Positions 34,003 through 49,700 are shown, numbered from the stretch's first letter. The stretch: 64,000 nucleotides of DNA from Linum tenue (GCA_946122785.1 CAMGYJ010000010.1:47203134-47267133); one strand, 5' to 3'. Program-made: numbers and translations. The notes: generated by a model not told the origin, from the letters alone.

Positions 34003-36807
34003 ATGGCTCCTCTCACGCTAGCCGTGGATACAACAACGAAGACTGCTTCCGGTAAGCCGAAAACTCAATTTTCGCCTATGAAAATGGCGTTTCGAGAGCT
34101 CGAACTCGAATTTGTCGGTTTCCTGAACCCTCTGGATTTCTCAGGCGGGAAAATGCACATCGCTCAGCTCGAAACCCGCAGCAAGCCTTTCGCCTCGCTC
34201 AGCACTAGAGGAGAAGAGGAGAAGCCGTTTGATTTCTTGCGAACTGTGTTTGGTATGTTCAGTAACATCGTGTGTGCTCAAAATTGTTGCGATAGAACTA
34301 AATCAATGGCGTGGTTTCTGATGCATGCTGGCTACTGCCCTGGTGCAAAATGTTGCAGAAGGAGTAATTGCGGGAGGTACTGCTGGTGTAGTAGTTGAAA
34401 CGGCATTGTATCCCATTGATACTATCAAGACAAGGTTGCAGGCAGGTTAAGTTGTTGTGCTTCTAGTTTGCGGTGGAGTGATTCGTTATTTGTTTCGGAT
34501 TTAGCTTCATTTTTGTATACTGTGGAGCATGATTCCTTCAGCAAGATTAACCTTCCATAGCAAATGTGTGGAGATTGATTAGTCGGGATATGATTGCTTG
34601 TGAATGTGGGCGTGATTCAGTAATTGGAAGTGATGGTTAAGTATAGGGATTTGCTGAGGTTTTTGTGTGTTTTTTTTTTTATATATTACAGGCAGCTCGT
34701 GGTGGTGGACAAATAGCCTGGAAGGGTCTTTACTCTGGCTTGGCTGGAAATATTGCCGGCGTCCTACCGTAAGTTTGGGTTGCATTTTCAAAGCTCGTTC
34801 TTTGTGATCTTCGCCCTTCGGCAATTGATTGAACAATGTAGCTAGTGTAGGAAGTTAGATAATCTTACATAGTGTCAGATCAGTAAATTTAACTTTATTT
34901 TTGCTTTCTTTTCTCTCTGAAGCATTTGTTTCTCGGTATAATTTTCTGAATAATTCCTTTCCGGTAGCTGTCTCCTCATGCTCATCGATTTTCCTGCTGA
35001 CAGTTTGGGATTGATGTAGGCTTTCTTGTATTGTGTGCAGGGCTTCTGCTTTGTTTGTCGGAGTATATGAGCCAGCGAAACAGAAGTTATTGAAAGTTTT
35101 TCCTGAAAATCTTAGTGCTTTTGCTCATCTAGTAAGATCTGCTTTTTCAGCTATTGCACAAGATGTTTGATTCGGCTTCTGCTTAGTAATCTACGTTACT
35201 TTCACTTTCAGTTGTGCAAGTCAATATATTAAGCAGGTTAACAATCTGAAAAATATGGTATCCTCTTGGGTCTAATGTGGCTTAAGGTACATGACTATGA
35301 CAAGCTATACTTAATTGTGTTATGTAATGCACTTAATGCAGACTGCAGGTGCCATAGGAGGGCTTGCTGCTTCTTTTGTTCGTGTACCAACAGAGGTATA
35401 GTTTTCTAAGCATTTTTCTAATTCTTGTTCACAGATTTGCAATCATCTATGAGATAATGATATAGATTTTCTCAATCCTCAGGTTGTTAAAACAAGGATG
35501 CAAACGGGGCAATTTTCCTCTGCTCCGAATGCTGTCCGGCTCATTGTCTCAAAGGAGGGATTTAAGGGTCTCTATGCGGTATGTAATCTGAACTTGGTCA
35601 TGTTTCTGTCAAAATGTAGACTGTCATTTCTTAACGATGGATCTGTGCCGAGAATAATCTTTCTTTAGCCTATGGCAAGTTGAAAAGAGTCTTCTTTAGG
35701 GTACATTAGGCTATTCTTTCCTGTATTTTCATGTATAATACCCATTCCACTTTAAAATTATTCCTAGTAATTTACGATTCATTGCTCATTTGTTTAACGC
35801 AGGGATATGGATCATTCTTATTGCGTGATCTGCCATTTGATGCTATTCAGTTTTGCATTTACGAGCAGCTACGGATCGGTTACAAAGTAGCAGTATGTTC
35901 CACAACATGTCTTGGTTTCTTGTTGTTCTTGTCACAAACATAATTAATACACCTGTGTCTTCTCACTCTCTTACCAGGCACGAAGAGATCTCAATGACGC
36001 CGAGAATGCTGTGATTGGCGCTTTTGCTGGTAACTTTTGAGTATATTGATTGCAATTTGCAACCCGGTATCCCACATTTCCACCTTAAAGATGTGCAATT
36101 CTAAATTTCTTCCCCGCTTCTGTAGGTGCGCTAACTGGAGCAGTGACTACTCCACTTGATGTGATTAAGACAAGACTAATGATTCAGGTTACCTGCTCCC
36201 TGCACTCTTCTTAACTTTCTGTGCCATTTCCTAGATTAGGCTTTGGAAAGTACAAGTATTGAGAATTAAGAATATGAATATCTATGGAATCGAAACCCAA
36301 TTGAAAGGAAGGAAAAGTGAGTACCAAAGTCAAATCAAAAGTGCATTCTATTCAATGTTGTTTTCCTTTTTTATTTGTTCCTGGGAAGATGTGGAACCGA
36401 TATTCAATGTTGTTTTTGTTGTTGTATTCGAATTTGTCTGTAAACAACACCACAGGGATCAGCAAACCAGTACAAAGGAGTGGTGGATTGTGTTCAAACT
36501 GTCATTAGGGAGGAAGGACCTGCTGCTCTTCTTAAGGTGCATCAATCTATCTTCGAGCTTTGTTTTGATGATAGTTGATTACGGAATAAGGAATGAAGCT
36601 AAATAAAGGAAGATCCTTTTCCCCCGCTTACCCCGCGACAATTTCTTCATATCAATCATCTTCATTCTGCAGGGCATAGGGCCAAGGGTGATGTGGATAG
36701 GAATTGGGGGTTCGATCTTTTTCGGTGTATTGGAGAGCACAAAGAGGATGCTTGCAGAGAGGCGACCCTCGTCATCTCCTCCACATTTGAACCCGAAGCA
36801 GGATTAG
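34003..36807 (+). CDS. S-adenosylmethionine carrier (mitochondrial carrier family, SAMC type)
   Basis: Eleven exons (34003-34252, 34359-34445, 34696-34768, 35041-35131, 35342-35395, 35483-35578, 35803-35892, 35978-36029, 36126-36187, 36456-36536 and 36673-36807) encode 356 residues. Three mitochondrial-carrier repeats are present, with signatures PIDTIKTR, PTEVVKTR and PLDVIKTR and six expected membrane helices. Diagnostic blocks are TAGVVVETALYPIDTIKTRL, FLLRDLPFDAIQFCIYEQL and GIGPRVMWIGIGGSIFFGVL. SAMC proteins exchange cytosolic SAM for S-adenosylhomocysteine across plastid and mitochondrial envelopes, supplying organellar methylation. The roughly 70-90 residues before the first repeat fit an organellar transit peptide and are longer than I recall for Arabidopsis SAMC1. 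No defects. The gene converges with the spatacsin-like gene. Confidence 0.96.
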
Positions 36808-37772
36808 AGACTTCCTAGGATTGAGATTAGTTCTTAACATGCACAAGCGTCTTTTTTCACTCATGCCTTTTGTTGTGGTCTTTAATACGTTAGTCGATGT
36901 AACGTGAATCAATATCTTGATAATGATTTATAAGAGTTGTTTTGTATGATCATAACATCATTTGTTGATTCATGTTAATCAGGAAATAGATAAGGCTAGC
37001 GCAAAGTAAATGCGCCTGTATCGAGTTCAAATCACGATGCAAGAGTGATGTGAACTAGTGTGATCATGGCATGAAGTTAAGAGACATCATATGGAAATTA
37101 ACAACAATAAGGAACATTTAACTCATCCCTCGTCTTAAGTGCAAATCAAGCAAGTCCATTTGGCTGTTAGAAGACATTACAACATTGCAATTGCTATCTT
37201 CGTAAAAAAATGTACACTACATCTCGTACAAAAATGATTCGCGCTTACCACCACTTTGAAGTTCAACTCGAAACGAAGGCAACCTACTCTGTATATACAG
37301 AAGACTTCAATCGTTACAGTAACTCAACAAACATTCATCCCACCTGAAATTTTCCAACACAAGGGAAAACAGTGTCTACTTCTCCATCCAAAAGTCACAA
37401 AAGAGTCCATTCTGCCTTCCACGGCTACCAGTCCTTGGCCACCCTCATAAATCGACATGTTTCTCTCGGCAGTTTCTTTCGCCCAATGACCACCTCTACG
37501 GGACTCATTTCCTAAACCAATGTACACTGACGTTCGATCTCTTTCTTTCACACACTGCAATTCAACAAGAGTATTGGCTAGTATGTCGACAAGACTTGTT
37601 TCTTTCTCGCCTGATTGATTTCTCTTTCTTGTTCTTATCTCGCCCGGATTTTCATGAACTAGTGAAGCTACCTTCCCCAAAAAAATCTTCCCCACATTTC
37701 CCCCTTAGCATAGTAGAGTTACTTACCGATTACTTTGAAGACCCATAAAAGAGCTGGCTGGTGAATAGGAGC
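36808..37772. other. Convergent 3' flanks of the SAM carrier and spatacsin-like genes
   Basis: Probably both 3' UTRs. A 123-codon minus-strand frame at 37324-37695 lies just past the spatacsin stop. It has no family features and is best read as 3' UTR. Confidence 0.5.
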
Positions 37773-40700
37773 TTACATCAACGGGAGGTATCCACCACCA
37801 TGGCCTTTCCTCAGCACAAGAGGGCCTCCATTCTCAGGAACCTTATCCAGGGCGTTCATACAGGCATCCACAACATCCGTAAAGCCGGTAGCAATGCTAG
37901 CAAGTTGTACCCTTAGTCTCAGATCCCAGGTCACCTTCAACAAACACCTAAACGATCTTCCCAAGTGCTTGGCCCATTCCGCTGGCATCCCACCCCCGGT
38001 CAGCCAAACGGAGAACTGAGACTGGTCTCCCCTTGCCGCCACCTCAGCCCTATAGAATCTTGCCAGCTCGATCAGCGTTGAAGGCTGCAGTGGGAGCACC
38101 GCCACAAACTCTGCCACGAACGCTTCGGTCAGCTCGGGCTTCAGCATCTGGTTCCACAGAACGAGAACCCATTCGCCCGGCTGGTTGAGCCCGTAGGCTT
38201 CTGCGACGATGAGGGCTTCCTGGAACTGGGATTGCTCGACTAGTAAGCGCCTGGCGTTGGTCTCAGACAAGTTGAGCCATCGTGTAGTGTCAGGCATTCG
38301 AATTTGTAGGGAGACTAGGGAGGCTGAGGCGCAGGCACTGCGGGTTTTGTTGCCAGCATCCATGGAGAAGTAGACCTCGGCTGCTTCGATGAAGTACCTC
38401 ATGGCTTCGAGGAGCTCCTCATTCTGGTCCTTGTAATAGCGGCGGAACCACTGCTCGGACGAGGAACGTGCTCGCGACTCTAGGAGAGCTCCGATCTCGT
38501 GTTTCATGTTGAAGTGGTTGTAGACCTGTAAAGGAAGAAATGAAATAACACCTGTCACTCCGCCAGGAAAACACCAGAAAGAGAGATAAAGGTAGAGAGG
38601 AGAGTGAGGTTGGGGTTTAAAGGAATTAATCCATGAGCAGAACAAGCAACATAAAGGAGTAAGTGGAAGCACAAACCATATCGAATGCGTCTAGATCTTT
38701 GGGGTTGAAATGCTTCAGCGCTGTAAGTACAGCCATCCGGAATCCTTCAACAGCCACAGCAGTCTCGGAGTCTGTCTCTGCAGCAGCTGTAAACTTCTGA
38801 AGGAGAAGATCCAGCTGGCCATTTTCTATGAGAATCCCAAGAACAAAATAAAGTGCTTGGAAGTTGCCAACTCCAGTTAATAGACGTGCCAAACAAGAAT
38901 AATCGCCTTCAGACACATAAGCTTCTACTCTAGTTGCAGCGAGGGCCACCAGAACGTCAACTCCATCAAGGCATGCTGACGATTTGTAGAAATGGTGAGA
39001 GAGGATCAGGAGCTCGACCTGAGAGAGCAATAGATTTCAGATTAAGCTAACCATTCAGTCATCAGATAAATAGTGTCATCATTTGCATCACTCTATGTCC
39101 TTATATTAATAGCACTATAATATAGAGAAACTAGAACAGTAGCTGAGTGAGAAACTTAACACAGAGACAATCAAGCATAAATGCAAGGACCATGTTACCA
39201 TAGAAGGCTATAGGGCTTAATTATTGCTCATATAGACCACATATATAATCACCATGATCAGTATTTCCCCTTTTAGTGAGAAGATTATACTGAGAAATGG
39301 ATGTTAGGTTTTTATTTATGGAAAAACAAGGACAAAAGTGAAAAACACAGCAGCAATGCAGATAAATTGGTATCTGGGAATATACCTCACAGGCATGTGG
39401 TATTTCTTGCCCAGTAATCACTAAGCGCATCAAGGCATGGCCGATTTCTGGTTCAGAAGGGCAAAGCTTAGCCCACTTTAAGAAGTCTGCAAATCTCCAT
39501 AGTAGAGGTGCAGGTCCTTCTTCCATCTGAGAATCCATATATCCACCACGATGTGCAGCCAATACACCCTGGAATGAAATAGATAACATACAGCAGTTGC
39601 TCTATTAGGCGACTGAAAATTATTCACTAATGCATCATTGAAGACTGGGAGAGAACCATCATAGATTGACAGGATTCAACTACTGTATCAACTAATGAAC
39701 TTGGGGGGAAGTACCAAAGCATAATGTTCTCAGGTAGACATGTAATGAGTTAGTTTAGTGGCAGTGGTGCGTAAGAACATATTAACACTAGTTACAAACC
39801 TTGGATATCTTAAATCTAATTCTTTCATCTAGAATAATACAGAAAAGTTCAGGTAACTGGAACCAAGTTTTCAATTCTGCTGGAAACACCAACTTCATCC
39901 CCGAGATTCGATCATTCATGCATTTTCTTGATTGTGGATGCCAGACTAACATAATAAAAGCAAACGGAGGTGTCAAACATGATATTTACAAAACACAGTA
40001 CACTGACCTTGAGAAAGGACTCCGCCAGAATTTGGGCAATACTACTGGCCGGCATGGAGTGAGTCTGCACCAGTAGTAAAGCTTCGTCAAATGACTCCTG
40101 TGCTTTAAGAGAAAGCAGTTGCAGTAATTCAAGTGGCTGCTTGTCGAATGCCTCAGAAAAGTAGAGACCCAATACATTTGCAGCTTTCACCACTGCTATA
40201 ATTCTCTTGCATATTCCACGTCCCCTACCCTCAGTGAAGATGGGAATTAAACTTTCCAAGACCTGTATCCAAAAGAAAGAATAAGAAAAGAGGTGATTAT
40301 ATATTTTTTTTCCCGTTGAATATGATTAGAAAAATTCGCTTACTAAGGAACACATAAAACATTTAGTAAATTTGACAGCTCGAGTTCAAGATTGAGACTG
40401 TTGGGAAAGAAACTAACCTCTATTGGATCAATCAGATGCTGGTCTGTGCATAGGTTGTACGATTGCATAACAGCTCGGACATCTTCATTGAGCATGGAAA
40501 CCGATACTTTGCTACAAGGGGTAGAGATAGCTGCAATCATCAGACAAGCATCCACAAGTACAAATTCAGGAGGCATCTCTGAAGGCGAAAGCTTATGCTG
40601 AAGTTGCTTGGCAGCACTTATTTGTCCAAATTCCAACAACGAAAGCACAGCCCTTTCCATTTCTTCAGTTCCAATCTGTTCCTCCCACTTTGAAAACGAC

Positions 40701-43700
40701 ACCTCTATTTTCTCACCACTCTCGTCTTGTAACGGCAAGTCGCTTCTAGAAGTAACTGAACTGGAAAATATCTCTTCAGCATCTGATCGCTTTGGATGGA
40801 AATAACCTTTGGTTCGTCGTTTTGTTTTCATACTTCCACCAGCAGCCGAGGAACTAGCATCAGCTACCTGGTTCTTGAGATGTAGCATGCCGTTATTTTC
40901 TCGTGAATCGTGCTTCTCGATAGTAGACCGGTTCTTCATTGCATTAATATGACCATCCATCTTTGATACTAAACTTGCTGTCTTGTCAATCATGTTGGAT
41001 GGATGTCCAACTGCAGGATCTCGGGTTGAAGCAGTTGAAACAAACTCTCCATCGCTCTTTATCTGAGCCTCTGATTCGACTGCTAGGAGCCACACTCTAG
41101 TCTCTATCTCTCGAAGTAGATACAATGGGTACACTCTGGTTAAGTGATCATATACATGTCAGACCAGTGCAGTCATCAAGAGAAAATGAATGTCAAAAAT
41201 AGGATCAATCACTTACGGATTAGACAGGGTTATCATCCCACTTAACCACTGAAGTGAAAGCAGCAGCAGTTCATGCAGCTCTTTGGCAGGAAGATCTTTC
41301 TCCACTGATTCAGCATGCTTTAGGAAAAACAAGCCAGCCTGTAAAAGGCAAACAAAAGACAAAATGCACTTAGCAACTTTGTAAAACTTGATTCACATGG
41401 AAACTGTTGTTTAAGTGAACAAAACCGAAATTACCTGCAAAGGAGGAAAGGAGTATCTGATGAATAATGTTTGACAGTGACCCCACAAAGCAACTCTTTC
41501 TTCTGGGACATCCCAAAGAAACTCCTTCCACTCAGCCACCATTGATTCAGCCTGAAGTTTGAAGATCCAATGCCAAGGAAGAGAGGCCAGGTCCAAACAA
41601 CAACCAAAAAGACAAAGGACAAGAGGAAAAAAGAAACACAAAGGCCTGAGCATCTGTTTTTCAGAATCTCAATTGTCAACCAAGGAAACTTTAAGAACAT
41701 AAGCTACCATAGGCAACCAAACTAGTCAAATTCACTTCAATCAAACAGCAGTTAAAAAATGCAGCTGACATAACAATTAATCTTGAGCAAAATCTACATT
41801 TTCGAACAATCACAATCCATGGAACACATCCAACAGAATACAGAAGTCAGGTTATGCTTATCTCATGAGCAAGGCAAATCAAAATTGAGAACAAGGATCA
41901 AAGTATAGATGTATGTGCTTGCATGTAGACAATTTAGGTTGAGAATCGTAAAATCCATCTACTAGCTTAAAATCCTACACATGAAACCGAAAGCTTTACC
42001 TGGGTCTCAGTGACATGATGAATAGCTGATTTCCAGGCTCCTCCACTGGCCCCCAACTGCCTCGCCCAGTTACGGGCTTGTTCCCAGAGTCCATTCTTTT
42101 CCAATGCCTCTAAAAGTGAAGCATCATCCAGAGATTCATTTCCAAGATTTAAACCATCTTCCTTCCGCAATGAAGGCTCTGCTAAATTAATCTTCCAATA
42201 AAGTTGTCGATAGTATGTTGCAGCAGACCCTCCATCACCAAACTCAGTTGCCGCAAGCAATTGTAGGAGGCACCTTTTCTCATAAGCAGATGGACAAGTT
42301 GAAAGCATGGCATCGGCAGCTCTTACAGCAGTTGAACTTATCCATTGTACTCCGACATGTACCTCTTTACGAACATTTGACTGCAAACTAGATGGTTCAT
42401 CCCTTATCCTAGCAGAAAAGGAACCAAGGTGCGCTGAAGCTTCAGATAGGCGCATTTGTGAAAATGCCTGACACAGGAACATGAATTGTATTAAGAAAAT
42501 AGAGTAATTACACTAGTCAAATATTGCTGCTGAACATAGCATACGCAAATTCCCCTAATAACATTTTCTCTGTCATGCATGTGCACGAGAAACATTCACG
42601 TTTTTTTTCTTCAGTTTGATAATTCTCATTAAGCCCGCCTAGAAATAGCTAAGGTCGAAAAAACCACAGCCGATGTACCAAATAAGGCATCAGAAATATT
42701 CACATTTAGCAGCAATACAACTGCAAATTTGGTTCTTTACTGCCATAATTCATAAACCCTGATCTCAAATTCCAAGATCTCTGGAAGTCTATCACATTTG
42801 TGGGAATCCTACCCTGCAGCAAGCCCATCATATAAGTGCTCTAAATTGAAAACCCATTCAACAGGCCTATTATGTTCAGAGATTCTGTTTACACATTTCC
42901 CCTAGGTTTTTTTTTTTGACAATTAGGTTCGATGTTAATTTCTTATACTCAACAACTATGTTGTCCCGGAGATCTCATCCAACATTACAATACTTGACCA
43001 AAACTTAAAGTATCATTGGATAACGATCCAACAGGATTACTGTGCAGCTTCTGGAAGGGTGCTTGAACATGACCAGAAAGAAAGAATGATCTTATCCTTG
43101 AATAGTGTGGAGACAAAAAATGACAATGATCTGCATTCCAGGTAGACAAAATAGACAGTTAGATTAACAGGGACAGAGGCATAACTACAAACCTGAAGCG
43201 CTCGGAGGAAAGGTAGTAAAGAACAAGCAGGAAGGAACATTTCAAATGCTCTTAACAAAGGCAGGAATAACTTCTGCTCGCACAGAACAGCCACCATTTT
43301 GGACAGGGACACTGGTCCCTCACCAGAATCATCAGAATTTTGTTCACCAACTTGCACTTTACTTTCTTCCCCAGCAATTACATCTTGAGAGATTGATCTC
43401 TCCACGCCGTTAGAAACACCAGAAACATCACGTGGTTCAGGTAATTTATTCTCAGATATAGGTTCTATAAGACGTCTCCGTTTCGGACTTTGCCGGTTGT
43501 AATGGCATGTCGGAGCTGCAGAACCCGTAGGCAGGGAATTAGTAGCCTCCACAGCAGCTCCAACATTATCAGCAATCTGGGAAGTAATATTGTTCACCTT
43601 GATGGATGAAGTTTCCCTATCACCATAAATATAAACCTAATCAGCAAGGTCCTCAATAATGTGAAAACATAGTAAACAACATTTAATTTGTCTAAAAGAA

Positions 43701-46700
43701 GACTGCAACTCATGGCACATGAATATGATCCGAAATTCATCGAATATCCACAAATGGTAATGACCTTGCAGCCGTAATTTCGAGCCAAACTGTTAGGCAG
43801 GTCAAAGGTGGCACTTCAGGAAAGCATGATGCAACCATTGCTAAAGTTGACCAAGACATCTCCTTTGCTTTCCTCAATAGGGCCGTGCCCGGGTTGTTCT
43901 GCTTCTCACAATCGGCTAATACTCTAAATAGTTCTAGAGGAATAAGTATATTATTATCATCTGAACAGGGAGAGCTCCTTTCTCCACTATCAGAGGCAGA
44001 AGGAGATCCGGTCTTCTTCGACTGCATGCTCTTCAAGACTGTCAGTATGTGAATTTTGAGACGAGCATCACCAAACTCCTTGGAGGCCTATAATGTAAAA
44101 CCACAGGGTAAGTCATAAACGAAAACTAAATCAGAATACCTAAACCAAGTCGCTGGAAATAGCACACGGAGCTTACAACTTGCAAAACTGTATCAAAAGG
44201 GTATCCTCCAACTTGAGCTTCGGACAAAAATCCAACCTGCAGAAAACAAGACTGTTGTTAGAACAGGAATTCACAAATAGAAAATGAAGTTATGCTACTT
44301 TGCAACCAAATGATATCTCACACACCCAGTCATTGTCTCTAGCTAACACAGCAAGATACTTCGTGCTCAAGGGAAGTTGATGCATCTGACAGAAAACAGT
44401 AACAAGGTTCCAGTGTTGACTTGCAGCTTTCTGCTGAGATCTTAATTCAGCTCCATCACCATTACCAGTTGATAACCATGACCCACAAGTCTTTCCATCT
44501 GTTATTGTTGGAAGGCTAGCCTTCTCCAAGTGATATAGGACTAGCATGAGAGCTCGTGAAGGTCGATTGCCAGTCATCGACTTTGAACTCTGCTTCAGCT
44601 TATCAGCTCTTGCATAATCACCATGCAGATATTCATCAGCTAATGATCTAGCTAGTGATTCTGCTTTGTCATCTTCAGGAGATACCAGATGAAATGCTGA
44701 ACCCTTGGGTGAAATTTGTCCATAATTTTCATGATTTTTCCGTAACTTGTAAAATGAAGATATACGCTTCAGGCAGGCAACGTCCACACGAACCATGCTT
44801 GCAGATAAACCGCAAAGCTCGAGAAGAAAAGTACACGACGCAACCAGTACGGAATCCTCGAAATGTGTGATAGCGAGTGGAATGACCTGAAAATTCCAAG
44901 CAAGTGAGCTCTTTTCTCAAAAGCAGACCGCCGTTGCAGATAAACAAATCCATGAAGCCAAAAAGCTAATCTCAAAGGAGGTCAGTAATTCCACCGAAGT
45001 GAAATAATTGCACATAAAAGCAAAGAAACCACATCAACATCTGCTTGAGTAATCAGCTCAACTAGCTTGCACTAACTATGGTTCGTTAAATTTACAGGTT
45101 TTCTCAAGTCCTTGATAGCAAGGTCAAACAGGTAAAAAATTATTAGCTGACCTGATCAGATCAATTTTTGCTAGGGGTCTTAAGAAATTCTCATAGTGCC
45201 ATTCTCAATATTTACACACTCAAACCTTAAGAGTCAATATGGGAGTGGACATTGCCCTAATAGCTCTTGACACACTTAACTGAAACCTTTTACCAATAAA
45301 CCTAGTAAATAAAATTGAATGGAGATTACTAAAAGTAAAGTCTCTTTTTCCCGGACCTACTTCACGCCAGATGTAATGTAAGCATACAATGAAAAGCACA
45401 TGATAACTATCAAGCCTTACAGATGAAAGAAGAGCCTCTTCACTGGATACCAAAGGTGCAAGAAGCATTTGCACATCTGATTGAACGTTATTTTGTCCAT
45501 GTGGTGAACTCCCAGGCTCTCCTTCTTTCTTCAACTTTTGAAGTCTCACACCAAGTACATGGTTAAAAGCAGCCAATGCACGACCACGATGTAAATGGTG
45601 TTCAAGACCTAGTCCAGTTTCCTGAAATTCACACCAGAAACACCCATAATTTACTTGATTCAAATGACTGGCAAACAAAATTATTCCAAGATGTTCCTTC
45701 CATTATCCAGTCATTAAATTCTAGAAGCCTATGCATTTTGATTTAATTTCTCTCTTTTATAACAAACTCTTGACATAATGGACCTACACTACTGACTTCA
45801 TTTCTTTCTTTCCAAACAAACAACATACATGCTAACTCAAAGGTTGCTACTCTGCCCCCAATAGTTAACGCATCAGCCATGCTCTTTGAAGAATTCTGTT
45901 CATTGTGCTATATTTACCAACATACAAGACCATTTAAAAAAAAGTCGGCAACAGACAACTCTGGCAGTAATAAGCTGAAGTGACACTCTCGCAGCGATAT
46001 AAGGTTGATGCTCGACAATGAAAGGAAGATGCAAGGAGGAAAACATCCATATTGATTAGAAGGAGACTAGGCACCTCAAGCAAAGAACCATAGAGTTCCT
46101 CTTGAACATGTTTTTGTACTGTTGCTTCCCAGGCAACTGGACTTATCTCAGTATGCTCTTCTTCAGGAATGTAGAAGTCGATATCTCTATGAAACAAGGA
46201 GTCTCCAGGAGGCATACCCAAGAGTGACTGCCAACCAAGAGGGCCCTGCAGTGTAGAAAACAGATGAAAAGCATATAAAGTGGCACCACAAGTAATATGA
46301 ACAAGAAACAACCAAACTTTGAAACACCACGAAATGAAACACTCCCTCACCAAAGCAAGCTAACATTTTTCCAGTCAGTGAAGAAAATAACTAGTTGGGC
46401 AACCATGTTTACAAACACTTAACTAAATTGGATAAAAGCTAAAGAACAGCCACAAAAATAGTGGAAATGCAAGAGTCGAAGACAAGCAAAATGCAACCAA
46501 CCTGAATGTAAAGCTGAATCAACCTCCGCACGCTCTTTGGAAACCAGCATGGTAACATTTGCAGAAGAGAAGTATCACGCGCGGAAGAAAAGAAAACGTT
46601 GTCACGCCATTTAAGATAGCTTGACAGAACTAAAAATCAGAAAACATAGAGCAATGTCAATAAAGAATAAAACCTAGAACAGGGCAATGGGCAAAAGGAA

Positions 46701-49700
46701 GCATTATTGAGATTCAAGTCAACCATTATTTGTGTTAAGCCCCAAGAAATTTGATGCTCTATCTTGCTTGAAACTCGCGGCCACAAGCGCACGCTGCAAT
46801 GTGGGAAATTGCTGCAAGGTGGGCCTGAGATTTTCCATTGTGCATTGAGCCGAGCTGCCATGCCTTGTTACACTTCCACTACATAGGCAGTTTTGAATTG
46901 GGATCGGGGCATACATCAGAGTTGCTAAAGCTGCCATCTCACCCCCTCCTTCCGCAATGTCGTCAACAGAATGAATTATGTCGTTTATTTCCAGCGTACC
47001 AAGGTTGCTATCAGAACTCACATTCCGAGACAATATTGTCCGAGCATTACAAAAAGATGAATCATATTCACGCCCCTTTATTCTTGATAAAATCAACCAC
47101 TTTGCCCATTGACAATCTCCCTGAATCAAAGTAGCATGTAAAGGAAACCAGCTACCTGTCAACCTTCCACATTAAAAGAGCTACAACCAATGAAAATTGA
47201 GAGCAACAACCAAGCAAACAGTCGATATGACCACACAATTGCTAAAATATTAGAAATGAGAAAAAACATAAAGTTCTGCATCAATTTCTCATTCTCTCTT
47301 TGAGTAATAAAAATACTGCAAATCACTTACACTAGCTGAGAAAATTGTTCAATCTAGTAGTTAGACAGGACTGGAAGCTGGATGCCGTGGAGAAGCAGCC
47401 ACTTAATGAACTGTTCGTTCATAGCGGACAAACCTTGGCCACCCGCTTTGAGGACATTTGTCTAAGAGACTCGATAAGATTCATTTATCACTCGAGTGGT
47501 CAAATTTTATAATTCAGGATGGGAAACAAACTGCCAGCTCATAAACCATTCCTACATATTTCCATCATAGCCTACAATCATTGGCAACGAATTAGAAGAC
47601 ATTCAGCTAAGACCCTCAGTAATTTGCCTATTTTAACGAGGGAGAGATAAGCCACCATGAACAGTCACATAAACAGACTTTAGATGGCCCATGTTCTTTT
47701 TTCTATTCGGTCCACCTCCTAGATGTTCTCACCAAACACTGCCTGAGACAGCTCATCGCTGTTCACACGACCATCACTTGGCAGTGACAATAGAAACAGC
47801 TTTGCAAGCGAAACAACAGGGCAAGTCAGAAAGAAAGAATTCCCATTAGAAAGGAACCGATAATCATTCAAAATACTAATGTTCCTCAAATATCCACTGA
47901 AAGATTGTCGAAGATTATAAAGTTTGCAAGTGATGAAAAATAAAGCACAAGAAAAATCATAGTAATGAAAGGATGGAGACAATAATGACAAACTAACTAC
48001 CATATCAGACATGTAACTAGGAACAGAGTGTAAAGCCGAAGATGTAACTTACAGCTGCTTCTATTAGCGAAGAAAGCACATCATTATCCAGAGCCATTCT
48101 GTGGAGGTCAATATAGAGGTCCAAAAGATTTGGTAAGTTATACTGCACGCAGTGATGTATGACCAATTTATGCAAACCCTGCATCGTGCCAACACTTGGT
48201 TTTACAGCTAACACATTTGAATCAGTAGAAGCTTCATCCTCCAGCAGTATATTTTTCAATCTGCTACTTATGAAGCCAATACGGGCTAGAAGACCAACAA
48301 TTTCAGCTGTCCCTTCCCAGTATTCCTTCAGGAAAATTTTCTTTTTAGCAAGCTCTAGTTCAATAGCTGTCCTTAACCATGTAGAGCACATTGCACTGAC
48401 AGGAAACCTGACAATCTTCACTCCTGGAAAATCCAAGCATACAGCATCTATTTCTTCGATGGTTATGTAGTTGCCATAGTCAGGAGATTCAGAACTATAT
48501 GGTGAAAACGGAGTCTGTTGTGGGCCATCCATGGTGATCTGGAGGCTTCCATTTGTCAAAACAGATGAAGGAATTACATCCACAAGTTTTAAAGTTTCAT
48601 CCTTGTCATTATGGCTTACATAATACTCCAATTGAGATTCCCATAAAACATGAACGCCCATGAGAAATGGCTGATCCAACACTATCTGTAAATACAGAAA
48701 GTTAATGAAATGAGCTATTCATTCAAAGTCCAATAAACGCTACAGATAAATAGAACAGAAGATTAAAGAGGTTAAAGAGCGTGACAGAGAGGAATTGCAT
48801 CTTTTTCCATACAAGATGCAACCCTGCATCTACTTTCTATGGGAACTGTTGAGGACTCTCTCCGGAACTTGAATCACAAGATTAAGCTCCTGATAAACCA
48901 TCTTTCAAAATAACTAGAGGATTGTTCATAAGCTTAACTGCTCAATTTTTACTCTTCCATCAACCAGTAATAAAGTCTGAAATATATAATAGGTCACAAA
49001 TTGCTTGCTAAGAAATGAGAAAAATCTAATGATTCTATCTGACCATAATCATTATCCGTATCAAACTTCAGTTCTGATAACAATCTATAAATGTTATGCA
49101 ATCCACAAGCCTGCCAATCAACAGCTCTACAGCATATGAAACAACCATGCAATTCACCAAGGAGCAAAATAAGATAAACTGACATAACATACTGCAATTC
49201 ATCAATCAAAGGGAAACAAGTTATAGCACATTGGAAAGGGTTGAAAAAGGACAAAGATAAATGGCTCACACGATCGATGGTTCTCTGATCCCATGCACCC
49301 GACCACACCACAGCAGCAGCCCAATATCCAGCTTGAGCTACATCTTCATCAGCCTCCGCAGCAGGAGGATTTTCACTAATGGTTGTCCATGAACCTAAGA
49401 CAACCCCATCAATCTCACCACACTCAACAACAGCATCACTATGTGGAAGGGAATTCAACAAGGACATCCTGATTGGGGAGTCCAGCACGTCCTTTGATGC
49501 ATTCTGCCTGCCATGGAATGTTCTCCAGAAGCTACTACTAGGATAAAGCCTCTTTCCCAGAAAACACGAAGACAAAATAGAATATTCAGACAGTGAAAAT
49601 CAAACGAATACACCAATAAACATAACTCATAACCTCTGCTTCTGTGTACCTCAATTAACATGATCTTCTCTAATATTTTCCACTCATATGTTTCAAGGTA

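Noticed and set aside
37324..37695. 123-codon minus-strand open frame downstream of the spatacsin stop codon
   Set aside because: No family features, starts just after a complete conserved C-terminus, and fits a 3' UTR. No splice signal joins it to the gene.
47717..47850. Short open stretch (SLAKLFLLSLPSDGRVNSDE) as an extra spatacsin exon
   Set aside because: Splice sites and conservation were not clear enough. It may be intronic, so it is not claimed as an exon.
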